Source: Methanothrix sp. (lineage in GTDB: Archaea; Halobacteriota; Methanosarcinia; Methanotrichales; Methanotrichaceae). Taken from it: DNA of 64,000 nucleotides. Within the stretch, counting starts at the first letter, position 1. The number at the start of each line of letters is the position of its first letter. Location: assembly GCF_030055635.1 (NCBI RefSeq), contig NZ_JASFYM010000001.1, positions 1 to 64,000 of the forward strand. The letters run 5' to 3'. Below the pieces are notes generated by a model. That model did no database searches. It was not told the DNA's origin and worked only from the letters and a program-made list of their open reading frames with translations. Position numbers and translations under genes: made by a program. This document shows, one piece after another, positions 34,189-42,353 of this stretch.

Positions 34189-34289
34189 GTTTGCGCCACG
34201 GACCCTTAGATCCTGAACTGCCATTTGTATGCTCGTATAAATGCGATCGTCCCCTCTGGAGGTGACGGGACTCTCCATGATTCGCGAAG

Positions 34290-34994
34290 TCAGTCGGAGT
34301 TGCTCTTCGAGCTGACCACCCTCCCCTGAAGTATTCGATCCGCGAGCCTGGAGAGCGGAAGGCTCTGAAGGTAGACCCTCCCCGGACCTGTCAGCCTCGC
34401 CAGGAACAGCCCCTCACCGCCGAAGATTGCATTTCTCACCCCTCCCACGAAACGTATGTCGTAATCCACATCCCTCGAGAAGGCGACGATGCATCCTGTA
34501 TCGACATTTATCGACTCTCCAGCCCCGAGATCTCTGGTGATCAGAGCGCCTCCGGCATGAATGAACACAGTCCCCCTGCCCTTCAGCCTCTGAAGTATGA
34601 AACCCTCGCCACCGAAGAAGCCCGCACCGAGACGCTTCGTGAACGCCACCTTTATCTCCACATCACTCTCCCCGCAAAGGAAAGCTCCCCTCTGGCAGAG
34701 CAGCTGACCGTTGATCTCATTGAGATCCAGTGGCAGGATCTTTCCTGGGAACGGCGCGGAGAACGCCAGCCTCTTCACACCATCAGAGCGGTTTGTGAAG
34801 CTTGTTATGAAGAGACCATCTCCGGCCACCGCCCTCTTCAACCCCTTCAGTATGCCTCCGGTGGATGCGCTCATCTCTATCCCATCGTCCATGAAGAGCA
34901 TGGCGCCCGTCTCCGACCTGATGCTCTCGCCCGGAGCCAGCTGGACCTCCAGGACCTGGAGATCATCTCCAAGAATGCTGTATCTGAGACTCAT
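34290..34994 (-). CDS. AIM24/TIGR00266-family protein
   Basis: The 234-residue beta-rich protein has the family pattern QVLEVQLAPGESIRSETGAMLFMDDGIEM, GGLKGLKRAVAGDGLF-like, AGFFGGEGFILQRLKGRG and GGEGLFLARLTGPGRVYLQSLP. Members are widespread; bacterial ones have been linked to tryptophan RNA-binding-like folds, but a function is not established. ATG 34994 is preceded by GAGGTTTT. It is transcribed convergently with the response regulator. Confidence 0.85.
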   Translation of the reverse strand: MSLRYSILGDDLQVLEVQLAPGESIRSETGAMLFMDDGIEMSASTGGILKGLKRAVAGDGLFITSFTNRSDGVKRLAFSAPFPGKILPLDLNEINGQLLCQRGAFLCGESDVEIKVAFTKRLGAGFFGGEGFILQRLKGRGTVFIHAGGALITRDLGAGESINVDTGCIVAFSRDVDYDIRFVGGVRNAIFGGEGLFLARLTGPGRVYLQSLPLSRLADRILQGRVVSSKSNSD

Positions 34995-35093
34995 TACAAA
35001 ACCTCATGTGATGTGCCCCGCTCTCGGTATCGTTGAATATCTTGTTTACCCTGCCCAGGATGAAATCCACAATGATGTTGCATGTCATCCGAT

Positions 35094-36965
35094 TCAGCAT
35101 CGCCTCTCGATTCCGTTTCTCGCCTCGAGGAACGCGCGTATCACCTCGGCCACAGACCATGCCTGTGATATGCATCCACCCGGCCTGTGCGGTGGATCGC
35201 CATCGTACACCTCTGCGATGGTTCCGATGCCGTAGCGGCGCTCCTCGAGAAGCGGCCTGAGGAGGGATAGCGCGTGCATCCTGCTCCTTTTGCTGCACCT
35301 GTTTGCCCTGAGGTACGCGGTGATGTACGGCCCGATCAGCCATGGCCAGACTGTGCCCTGGTGGTATGCACGATCCCTCTCCCTGGGAGATCCCTCGTAG
35401 CGACCGATGTAGGCAGGATCTCTTGGTGAGAGGGTCCTTAGACCGTAGGGGGTGAGAAGCTCCTCTGTCGCGCATCTCAGAACAGCACGCGTCCGATCCA
35501 GAGATAAAAGCCCATGGGAGAACGCGACAGCTATGACCTGATTCGGTCTAATGGATCCATCATATGGGTCTATTGTATCGTAAAGGTACCCTGCAGGGTT
35601 CCAGAACCGTTTGAATGAATGCCTGACGCGCTCTGACAGGCCATGCCATCTCCACTCCAGGTTCAGGGCCTCGCTGATCGCCTCCAGCAACCTCAGGGCC
35701 TCGTACCAGAGCGCGTTCACCTCAACGCACTTTCCAGCCCTGGGAGTAACGCACCGGCCATCGACTCTCGCGTCCATCCAGGTCGCGCCCTCTGAGGATG
35801 CTATGAGACAGTCGGAGTCCATGTATCCCACTGGTGTTCTGCCTGTATAGCATTCGATGATGCTCATCAGCGTCGGCCAGAGCGCCCTGATGAGATCGAG
35901 ATCTGATGTGAACCTGAAGTACTCACATACAGCTCTTATGAAGAGGAGCGATGCGTCCACTGTGTTGTACGAGCTGGCTCCGAGATCGTTCGGAACGAGG
36001 CCGTCACGCACGTGCTCTGAGAATGTCCTGAGCACAGCCCTGGCATCATCAAACCTGCCGGTGGAGAGCAGCAGACCAGGGAGAGAGATCATGGCATCCC
36101 TGCCCCAGTCGTCGAACCAGTGGTAGCCCGCGATTATGCTCATGCCGCTGCCGCGCCGAACCAGAAAGCTGTCCGCAGCGATGGCAAGCGATCTGATCTC
36201 CTCAGGAAGCATGGATGTGATCATGCGGCGCCGCTTCATCTCACCCTCCAGCATCGAGCCGTTTGCCTCAACCAGCCCCGTGGATGCGGTGATGGTCAGA
36301 TCGAGCTCGTTCTTCACATCTGCCTCAAACCATCCCGGGCAGAGGAGATCCTCCCTCCAGCCCAGCCCGCGCAGCCTCTCCGCCTCGTACTCGAAGTTGT
36401 GGTACCACATCTCCTTTCTCACGTATCTCGCGCGGTCAGAGACGATGTGGAGATCGCATCTCGATCTGAGAAGAGCGCCCCTCTCCATGGCCTCCTGGCG
36501 TATCTCAGGCCTTCCAGAGACTGCATGGAAGCATCTCGATGTGACAAGCGGCATGATCCTGATGTGAGCATCTCCGGAGATGTGATACCTTATAACACTC
36601 GTGTTCTCCCCCTGAACCATGAAGATCCGCTTTGCGACCTCGACATCGTTCACCCTGTACAGATACGTGGGCACCGGCTCTGCGGTGAACGATTCAAGAT
36701 ACCTGAACCCCTGCGGGTGTACCACACCCGGATACTGATGGTTTGCCAGCTCGATACCGTTAACGGTCTCATCAAGAGAGGACAGGAGGAGCCACCTTTC
36801 CACCGGAGGGCTCAGAGACGCTATCAGCAGTCCATGATAGGCCCTGGTGTTCGCCCCGATGGATGTGGATGACGCATATCCTCCTATTCCATTTGTCACG
36901 ATCCATTCCCTGGATGTTCCATCGCTGTAGTTGATCATGGCCTCACCGTTCTCATTCCACAGCAT
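35094..36965 (-). CDS. Glycogen debranching enzyme (amylo-alpha-1,6-glucosidase), archaeal type
   Basis: A 623-residue debranching enzyme that removes alpha-1,6 branches from storage glycogen. The N-terminal beta domain (1-240) includes REWIVTNGIGGYASSTSIGANTRAYHG. The C-terminal (alpha/alpha)6 barrel includes YHWFDDWGRDAMISLPGL, GEATWMDARVDG-like (EGATWMDARVDGRCVTPRAG), EVNALWYEALR and FSHGLLSLD. Its ATG (36965) shares the A of the GH57 stop codon (TGATG), so the two enzymes are translationally coupled, a common archaeal glycogen pair. Confidence 0.93.
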   Translation of the reverse strand: MLWNENGEAMINYSDGTSREWIVTNGIGGYASSTSIGANTRAYHGLLIASLSPPVERWLLLSSLDETVNGIELANHQYPGVVHPQGFRYLESFTAEPVPTYLYRVNDVEVAKRIFMVQGENTSVIRYHISGDAHIRIMPLVTSRCFHAVSGRPEIRQEAMERGALLRSRCDLHIVSDRARYVRKEMWYHNFEYEAERLRGLGWREDLLCPGWFEADVKNELDLTITASTGLVEANGSMLEGEMKRRRMITSMLPEEIRSLAIAADSFLVRRGSGMSIIAGYHWFDDWGRDAMISLPGLLLSTGRFDDARAVLRTFSEHVRDGLVPNDLGASSYNTVDASLLFIRAVCEYFRFTSDLDLIRALWPTLMSIIECYTGRTPVGYMDSDCLIASSEGATWMDARVDGRCVTPRAGKCVEVNALWYEALRLLEAISEALNLEWRWHGLSERVRHSFKRFWNPAGYLYDTIDPYDGSIRPNQVIAVAFSHGLLSLDRTRAVLRCATEELLTPYGLRTLSPRDPAYIGRYEGSPRERDRAYHQGTVWPWLIGPYITAYLRANRCSKRSRMHALSLLRPLLEERRYGIGTIAEVYDGDPPHRPGGCISQAWSVAEVIRAFLEARNGIERRC

Positions 36966-38440
36966 CACGATTTTTTTGTGGTCCTCTTTATCCTCCTCTT
37001 GAATGCATCCAGCAGGGCGCCCCTTAGATCCTCACCCTTCAGTTTGGATGCTCTTCTCAGCGCTCTGGCGAGGCTCTCATCTCCCAGGCTCTGGGATGCC
37101 CAGGTGGCGAAGCTTTCGAGGGATGCGTGGTGCTCAAGAGCATCAGCATCAGCTCTGCTGAGCAGGCTCACCATTCCCTGGCTGCTCCAGGCGGTGCCGA
37201 TCTTTGTGCCATCCTTTGTGGAGAGCACAAACGGATGATCAGCCATGTCAAGGATCCCTGACAGGCGACGGTGAAGGTCTGAGAGCACGCTGAAGTAGGT
37301 CACAGCCGCATCATACGGATTCCCGTACGGGCTGAAGTAGCTGTGCACCTCCCCCGGGCCGCCCCCGTGGGTGAATATGTAGTAGAGGTGATCGCTCAGG
37401 CCGAGAAGCCTCCATATCCTGAGCATCTCCTCCCCAGCCTCCCGCGATGGGCCCTGGAGCTGCTGGAGGTAGGTGTAGCAGGCCCACTGGAGGGCATTTC
37501 CAAGCCAGCAGCTCGTGTCCCTCTCAAGATCCGCCCAGGATCTCGCGCTCCTGACGCTCACCGTGCGCGATGGCTCCACGATCTCAACGATCTCCGAGGG
37601 CGTGGAAAATCTCAGGTTCTTCCACTTCAGGATCTCGCCGGGGAGGTATCTCAGGAACTCGAATATCCCGGTCTCAGGCCAGTGATGCTCTCCGAAGGTC
37701 TCGTAGTCCATGAAGAGGTTTATGCACCTTCCAGGGGTTGCTGCAAGCCATGCTGCGTACTTGTCCGCGGTGAGCGGGAACTCCTCCCAGCTCCTCGAAG
37801 AGAACCTGAAACCTATGTCATCTGTTAGCTGGTAGTTCCTGAGAAGCAGTGAGATTCTCTCGCACCCCTCAGGCCTGTAAACGTGGTTCGGATCCGCGAT
37901 GACGCCCTCTGCAAATATCCCCCTGTAGCCCATCTGCTCGGCCATCGCCGCGATCTCATCGTTGTATATCAGCTCTGTGTTCTCGAATACGGCTGGCCTG
38001 ACTCCGAAGGTATCCCACATGAGCTCCCTGTGCATCCTCACCTGCTCGCGGAACTCCTCCCTGTCGAATAGACTTGTGAGCGAATGGTAGTAGGTCTGAT
38101 CGAGCAGCTCCACGTTGCCGGTATCCACCAGCTCGATGAACGTATCCAGGACATCCGGTCTGTATCTTCTGCACTGCTCCACAAACACCCCTGAGAGGCT
38201 GTATGCGACCTTGAACGGACGGTCTGCATCTGAGAAGCGTTTTATGAGATCGAGCATGATCCGGTTTGCAGGAAGGTAGCACTTCTTTGATACCCTCTCG
38301 AATATGCTGCGGTTCTCTTTATCATCAAAGTAGAAATCATAATGCGGACCGGACCTTCGGAAGATGCTGCCCGACCAGAAGAAGTCCTTCTTGAGCCTGA
38401 ACGGCTGATGGACCTCGAAGCAGATGGAGATCTCTGTCAT
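36965..38440 (-). CDS. GH57-family alpha-amylase/glucanotransferase
   Basis: The 491-residue GH57 enzyme would act on alpha-glucans. Conserved GH57 regions are visible: region 1 CFEVHQPFRL, region 2 near LDQTYYHSL, region 3 FENTELIYNDEI with the nucleophile Glu, region 4 MDYETFGEHHWPETG with the acid Asp, and region 5 HGGGPGEVHSYFSP. ATG 38440 (MTEISICFEVHQPF) is preferred; ATG 38452 lies directly against a GGAG and is less likely. AGTATATCC upstream is a probable TATA box. The gene heads the glycogen-degradation operon. Confidence 0.9.
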   Translation of the reverse strand: MTEISICFEVHQPFRLKKDFFWSGSIFRRSGPHYDFYFDDKENRSIFERVSKKCYLPANRIMLDLIKRFSDADRPFKVAYSLSGVFVEQCRRYRPDVLDTFIELVDTGNVELLDQTYYHSLTSLFDREEFREQVRMHRELMWDTFGVRPAVFENTELIYNDEIAAMAEQMGYRGIFAEGVIADPNHVYRPEGCERISLLLRNYQLTDDIGFRFSSRSWEEFPLTADKYAAWLAATPGRCINLFMDYETFGEHHWPETGIFEFLRYLPGEILKWKNLRFSTPSEIVEIVEPSRTVSVRSARSWADLERDTSCWLGNALQWACYTYLQQLQGPSREAGEEMLRIWRLLGLSDHLYYIFTHGGGPGEVHSYFSPYGNPYDAAVTYFSVLSDLHRRLSGILDMADHPFVLSTKDGTKIGTAWSSQGMVSLLSRADADALEHHASLESFATWASQSLGDESLARALRRASKLKGEDLRGALLDAFKRRIKRTTKKS

Positions 38441-38655
38441 ATGATTGAACATCTCCAGTTTATGGATATACTGCTTTGCCCTCGGATCCAAGTCCAGGGT
38501 TTGCTGGAAGAAGCATACCACCGTGGGCTCGGATACAACTGTATTCTATGCAGGCAGGCGACATGGATCCTGGCGCGGGGCAGAAGATCTCTCCATCGAG
38601 GGTGCCTTTGGAGGACGTCTGGAAAGCACATTCTTCAGAAAAGCTTTGTGGGCAG

Positions 38656-38729
38656 TGGGCCCGACGCGATTCGAACGCGTGATCCCCGCCGTGTGAAGGC
38701 GATGTCATAACCACCTAGACCACGGGCCC
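38656..38729 (-). tRNA. tRNA-Val (anticodon CAC)
   Basis: A complete cloverleaf on the minus strand: acceptor GGGCCCG paired with CGGGCCC plus discriminator A, D arm around GGTCTAGGTGG, anticodon stem-loop with loop TTCACAC (CAC), and T arm CGCGTTCGAATCGCG. No CCA is encoded and no intron is seen. It lies between the GH57 gene and a repeat element. Confidence 0.95.
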
Positions 38730-38839
38730 TCAAGGCAGAGAGGTACGACCAATTATTAGTACCTTGCCCTCGATTCGAGGGACCTGTCTGAGCAACACTG
38801 GCACCTCCTCGCGAGGTTATAGTAGAACATAAACATTTT

Positions 38840-38951
38840 GGCTCATCCCCTTGATTCAGCGGATCAGCAACCTTGCAGAAAGATGTGGCGTCAACTGCTG
38901 ATGGTTGAGGTTATCAGAGTCCGCCTCTCAGACGGTTCGACCACGTTAGCA
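38840..38951 (+). mobile_element. MITE-like element, GGCTCAT family, copy B
   Basis: About 112 bp from GGCTCATCCCCTTGATTC to GACGGTTCGACCACGTTAGC, about 90% identical to copy A apart from A's 17-18 bp internal duplication. The right terminus has decayed (GTTAGCA in place of ATGAGCC), and no target duplication is seen. It lies in the 322-bp gap between tRNA-Val and the histidine-kinase gene, which otherwise shows only an AT-rich stretch upstream of the tRNA. Confidence 0.7.
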
Positions 38952-39051
38952 GAAATCAAACACCCCACGCTAATGACGCAAGGTCGCCCATGTGGAATGA
39001 AAAATGGTCTGCATGCAGTGACCATTTCCGTACCAAATGCTCTTTCGGTTG

Positions 39052-40179
39052 CTACCTCTGATCTGTGCTCTTCTCTCTCGATGCCACCGGCAGGGTGAAG
39101 AGAACCGTGCACCCCTTTCCCGGCTCTGACTCTATCCAGACCCGACCGCTATGTGTTTCGATTATCTTCTTGACGATCGCAAGGCCGGATCCGGTCCCTT
39201 CAGATCTGCTGTCGATCTTGTAGAAGAGCCTGAAAACGTTGCTGTGATGCTTCGGATCGATGCCGATGCCGTTGTCCCTGACGTAGAACACAACCTCTCC
39301 GTTCCTTTTACAGCCTATGTGTATCTGCGGTTTCCTCTGATCTCCCATGTACTTCACGCTGTTGTCTATCAGATTGACAAGAACCTCCACAGCCCGGATC
39401 CTGCTGGCGTAAACCTCAGGGAGATCTGCGTCTACAACCACCTCAACTCCTCTGGATACCAGCTTCTCCCTTGTGAGGGTGAGGGCTTCATTCACTATAT
39501 CCGCAAATGGCACACACTCGCGCGAGCCCAGGATCCTGCCTATCCTGCTGATCTTTAATGTGTCCTCAAGCATAGCGTTGATGCTGTTCACCGCGGTCTC
39601 TATAACTCTAAGATCGTCCTCGATCCTCCTCGTGTCTCCGGTGCGCGTATCCTCCTTTAGGAATCCGAGAAAGCCGCTGATCGTGAGAAGTGGGGCTCTC
39701 AGGTCATGTGATATCGTGTACAGGAGCCACTCCATCTCCTCATTCTTCGATTTTAGCTCCGATGTCCTGTCAGAGACGAGCTTCTCCAGCGTCCGGTGGG
39801 AGCTTCTGAGCATCGCCTCTTTCTCTTCTTCCTTGGTGATGTCCATGCATATGATCTGCGCGACTATGTGGCATGAGCTGAGCGGATGGACCCAGGTCCT
39901 GAGGTGCACCCTCTCCCCATCCGGCCTGGTGCAGATGTGCTCGAAGCTGGAGCTGTTGGCCGAGTTCAGGATATCGAGAATGCGCGAGCGAGCCTCACGA
40001 TCTCCGAATGGCGGATTCTCTGTTCTGTTGATCTCCTCCATCTCCCTGCCGGTTATGGATGTGAATGCGGGGTTCGCGAGCGCAACCCTGCAATCCCGAT
40101 CCAGATACGCCACACCCACCGGCAGGCTCTCGAAGAGATATCTGAAAATAGCGGGCTGGTTGATCTCACGTTCCTCCAC
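39052..40179 (-). CDS. PAS-domain sensor histidine kinase
   Basis: A cytoplasmic 375-residue kinase with no membrane segment. A PAS domain (about 12-125; LPVGVAYLDRDCRVALANPAF) is followed by a coiled coil, the HisKA H-box TISHDLRAPLL, and an HATPase domain with VLVNLIDNSVKYM (N box), RDNGIGIDP (G1) and GTGSGLAIVKKI (G2). GTG 40179 is chosen because GGAGGGAGG lies immediately upstream. No response regulator is adjacent; the orphan regulator at 33445 is a candidate partner. Signal unknown. Confidence 0.9.
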   Translation of the reverse strand: MEEREINQPAIFRYLFESLPVGVAYLDRDCRVALANPAFTSITGREMEEINRTENPPFGDREARSRILDILNSANSSSFEHICTRPDGERVHLRTWVHPLSSCHIVAQIICMDITKEEEKEAMLRSSHRTLEKLVSDRTSELKSKNEEMEWLLYTISHDLRAPLLTISGFLGFLKEDTRTGDTRRIEDDLRVIETAVNSINAMLEDTLKISRIGRILGSRECVPFADIVNEALTLTREKLVSRGVEVVVDADLPEVYASRIRAVEVLVNLIDNSVKYMGDQRKPQIHIGCKRNGEVVFYVRDNGIGIDPKHHSNVFRLFYKIDSRSEGTGSGLAIVKKIIETHSGRVWIESEPGKGCTVLFTLPVASREKSTDQR

Positions 40180-40289
40180 GCACCTCCCTCCAGAAGGCAC
40201 AATGAAGATACATTTCAAAATATTAAAAGATATTCATCCCCTTGGTTGTGTATCGATGGTGATGAAGCTATTGCCGCCTGCCGGCAGCA

Positions 40290-40448
40290 TCAGAGGTTCT
40301 CTCTGAGGAGCTGGTAGACAACATAAACAGCTATCACAAAGATCGCAAGCTTCGCCAGCCACATCAGCGGTCCCCAGAGGATTATGACGAGTATCACCGC
40401 CAGAATCAGAAGTATCAGGTTTCTGTCCTTCCTCTTGAATCTGCTCAT
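40290..40448 (-). CDS. Small membrane protein, 52 residues
   Basis: A frame from ATG 40448 to TGA 40290 reads MSRFKRKDRNLILLILAVIL and continues with two hydrophobic helices separated by WGPLMWLAK, ending REN L. A basic N-terminus followed by one long or two short transmembrane segments is typical of small membrane proteins. CATTTTATAAGC about 25 bases upstream fits a leaderless transcript. It is not annotated as a known family and lies between the kinase gene and the divergent pentapeptide-repeat gene. Confidence 0.6.
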   Translation of the reverse strand: MSRFKRKDRNLILLILAVILVIILWGPLMWLAKLAIFVIAVYVVYQLLRENL

Positions 40449-40571
40449 GATCTCTACAGTGCGCTGATGGCTTATAAAATGATCTCCGACTGGTCATGAA
40501 TGAAATGCTGACGAGCGCATCTCATGGAAGCAGGCGCCGGGGTGGACAAAGCCTATATCCAGGCAGGTCGC

Positions 40572-42179
40572 ATGAGCAGCAGGAGCGTGGTTCAGATACG
40601 GGCTGTCGCCAGATGTGTGTTACTCATAGGATTGCTGATGATCTCCATGGCCTCAGGCCAGGAGATCGGCTGCAACGCGAGCGATGGCATCTGCAGGATC
40701 GTCTCCGCAGCGGAGATTTTGGGTAAGATCCGCGCCGGAGAGCCTGCGGTATACGAGAACGTCTTCGTCTCAGGAGATATCAACATCAGCAGGATCGGAA
40801 AGCCCCTGATCGCTCCGATAAAGATGGTGAACTCCACTATCAACGGCTCGCTGAAGATCGACGGCGCTGAGTTCAGGGGCCCGCTGAACCTCAGCGGCAC
40901 CGTTTTCTCCGGAGATGTTGCAGCGCGGGGTGCGAGCTTCGACTCAGACGTCTCTTTCGCGGGCGCGCATCTTCTGCGGAATGCTGAGTTTTCCCTGGCG
41001 AGGTTCGGGGGGACTGCGAACTTCGTAGGGACGAACTTTCACGGGCCGCTGAGCATGAGCTACGCCCAGTTCTCAAAGGTTGCGAGCTTCGAGGGGGCAA
41101 CGTTCTGGAGCCACGCGGACCTCTCGAACGCCCAGTTCATGGACGATACGAGCTTCGAGAGGGTTCACTTCCTGAGGAGCTCGAGCTTTGAGTTCTCGCG
41201 GTTCCACCAGCTAGTCTCGTTCTGGCGCTCTGTCTTTCACGGGGAGACGAGCTTTGCGAACAGCGAGTTCTCCGGAACTGCGAACTTCATGCGCGTGAGC
41301 TTCGATGAGAACGCTGTCTTCATGGGCTCCAGGTTCTCCCATGATGTCACATTCAGCGGGGCCCGGTTCTCGAGGGCAGCAGTATTCGGACTTGCAGCAT
41401 TCCAGGGGTTCTCTGACTTCTCGAGTTCTCTTTTCAGGTCGGTCGCATTCTTCGGGCTCGCAAAGCTCGAGGACAACACAAGGTTCGTGAACACGACGTT
41501 TGATGGGGATCTCGTGCTGACAAGCTCCCGGATATACTCGATGCAGCTTGAGAACGCGAGCTTCTCAGATTCATCGAGGATATACCTGAAAGAGGCTGAC
41601 TTCACCAGGATGCTCGCCCGCTGGTATCTTATAAAAAACCATCTCGTTTACGACAGCGCGGCCTATCTGGCTCTGGTCAAGAATTACAAGAACATGGAGT
41701 GGAGGGACGACGCGAACGACTGCTACTACCAGTACAGGAGGATAAGCCAGGCGTCGGAGCCGTGGGGGCTGGAGAAGATGATCGATGTGGTATCATGGCT
41801 CTCCTGCGGTTACGGCGTGAGGCCGAGCTACACCATATTCTGGTCGATGTTCATGATCCTCCTCTTCGGTTTGGTGTACTGGATAGGCAACGGGATAAGG
41901 GAGATCGCGTGGGAGAACCTCTCAGATGAGGACGAACCGGAGAAAGCGGATGCTGAAGTCAGCGAGGATGAATCCGAGGGAGATCCTGAGATGCCGGCAG
42001 AGAGACGCATCTCTTTCCCGGATTCGTTATTCTTCAGCGCGATGTCGTTCACCGCGCAATCGCCTGCCTCGCTCTATCCTGTGGGTATCTACAAGCACGT
42101 GAGCATGATCGAGGGGATACTCGGATGGTTCCTGCTGGGGCTCTTCGTGGTCGTCCTGAGCGGGATGCTTATACGATAA
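40572..42179 (+). CDS. Pentapeptide-repeat protein fused to a pore-like two-helix module
   Basis: The 535-residue protein has a signal sequence (about 8-30), then many pentapeptide repeats with a central F/L every five residues (about 75-330; FVGTNFHGPLSMSYAQF, FEGATFWSHADLSNAQF), predicted to form a right-handed quadrilateral beta helix outside the cell. A transmembrane helix (about 420-440), an acidic 40-residue loop, and a C-terminal module (482-535) follow. The last part, DSLFFSAMSFTAQSPASLYP and a helix GILGWFLLGLFVVVLSGML, aligns with the pore helix-filter-TM2 of Ion_trans_2 channels, but the TVGYGD filter is absent. ATG 40572 follows AGGCAGG. Function unknown. Confidence 0.75.
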   Translation: MSSRSVVQIRAVARCVLLIGLLMISMASGQEIGCNASDGICRIVSAAEILGKIRAGEPAVYENVFVSGDINISRIGKPLIAPIKMVNSTINGSLKIDGAEFRGPLNLSGTVFSGDVAARGASFDSDVSFAGAHLLRNAEFSLARFGGTANFVGTNFHGPLSMSYAQFSKVASFEGATFWSHADLSNAQFMDDTSFERVHFLRSSSFEFSRFHQLVSFWRSVFHGETSFANSEFSGTANFMRVSFDENAVFMGSRFSHDVTFSGARFSRAAVFGLAAFQGFSDFSSSLFRSVAFFGLAKLEDNTRFVNTTFDGDLVLTSSRIYSMQLENASFSDSSRIYLKEADFTRMLARWYLIKNHLVYDSAAYLALVKNYKNMEWRDDANDCYYQYRRISQASEPWGLEKMIDVVSWLSCGYGVRPSYTIFWSMFMILLFGLVYWIGNGIREIAWENLSDEDEPEKADAEVSEDESEGDPEMPAERRISFPDSLFFSAMSFTAQSPASLYPVGIYKHVSMIEGILGWFLLGLFVVVLSGMLIR

Positions 42180-42296
42180 GTATTTATTGAGATATCCATG
42201 ATATACCACATTAATTCGGTGGGACAGGCAGCTTGATATAAAAATGTGCTGCAATTTATCGGGAGATATGCTAGTTTGTGTTGCTTACGATTAAAA

Positions 42297-42308
42297 TTTA
42301 TAAAAATA
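42297..42308 (+). promoter_or_regulatory. TATA box of the large surface-protein gene
   Basis: TTTATAAAAATA in a very AT-rich stretch is about 46-57 bases before the ATG at 42354. The leader holds AGGGGAG (42342-42348). The surrounding 42181-42353 region is markedly AT-rich compared with most of the window. Confidence 0.6.
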
Positions 42309-42353
42309 CATAAATAGTATGTTAGCCTGCTTCGGGCGGCCAGGGGAGATCTT

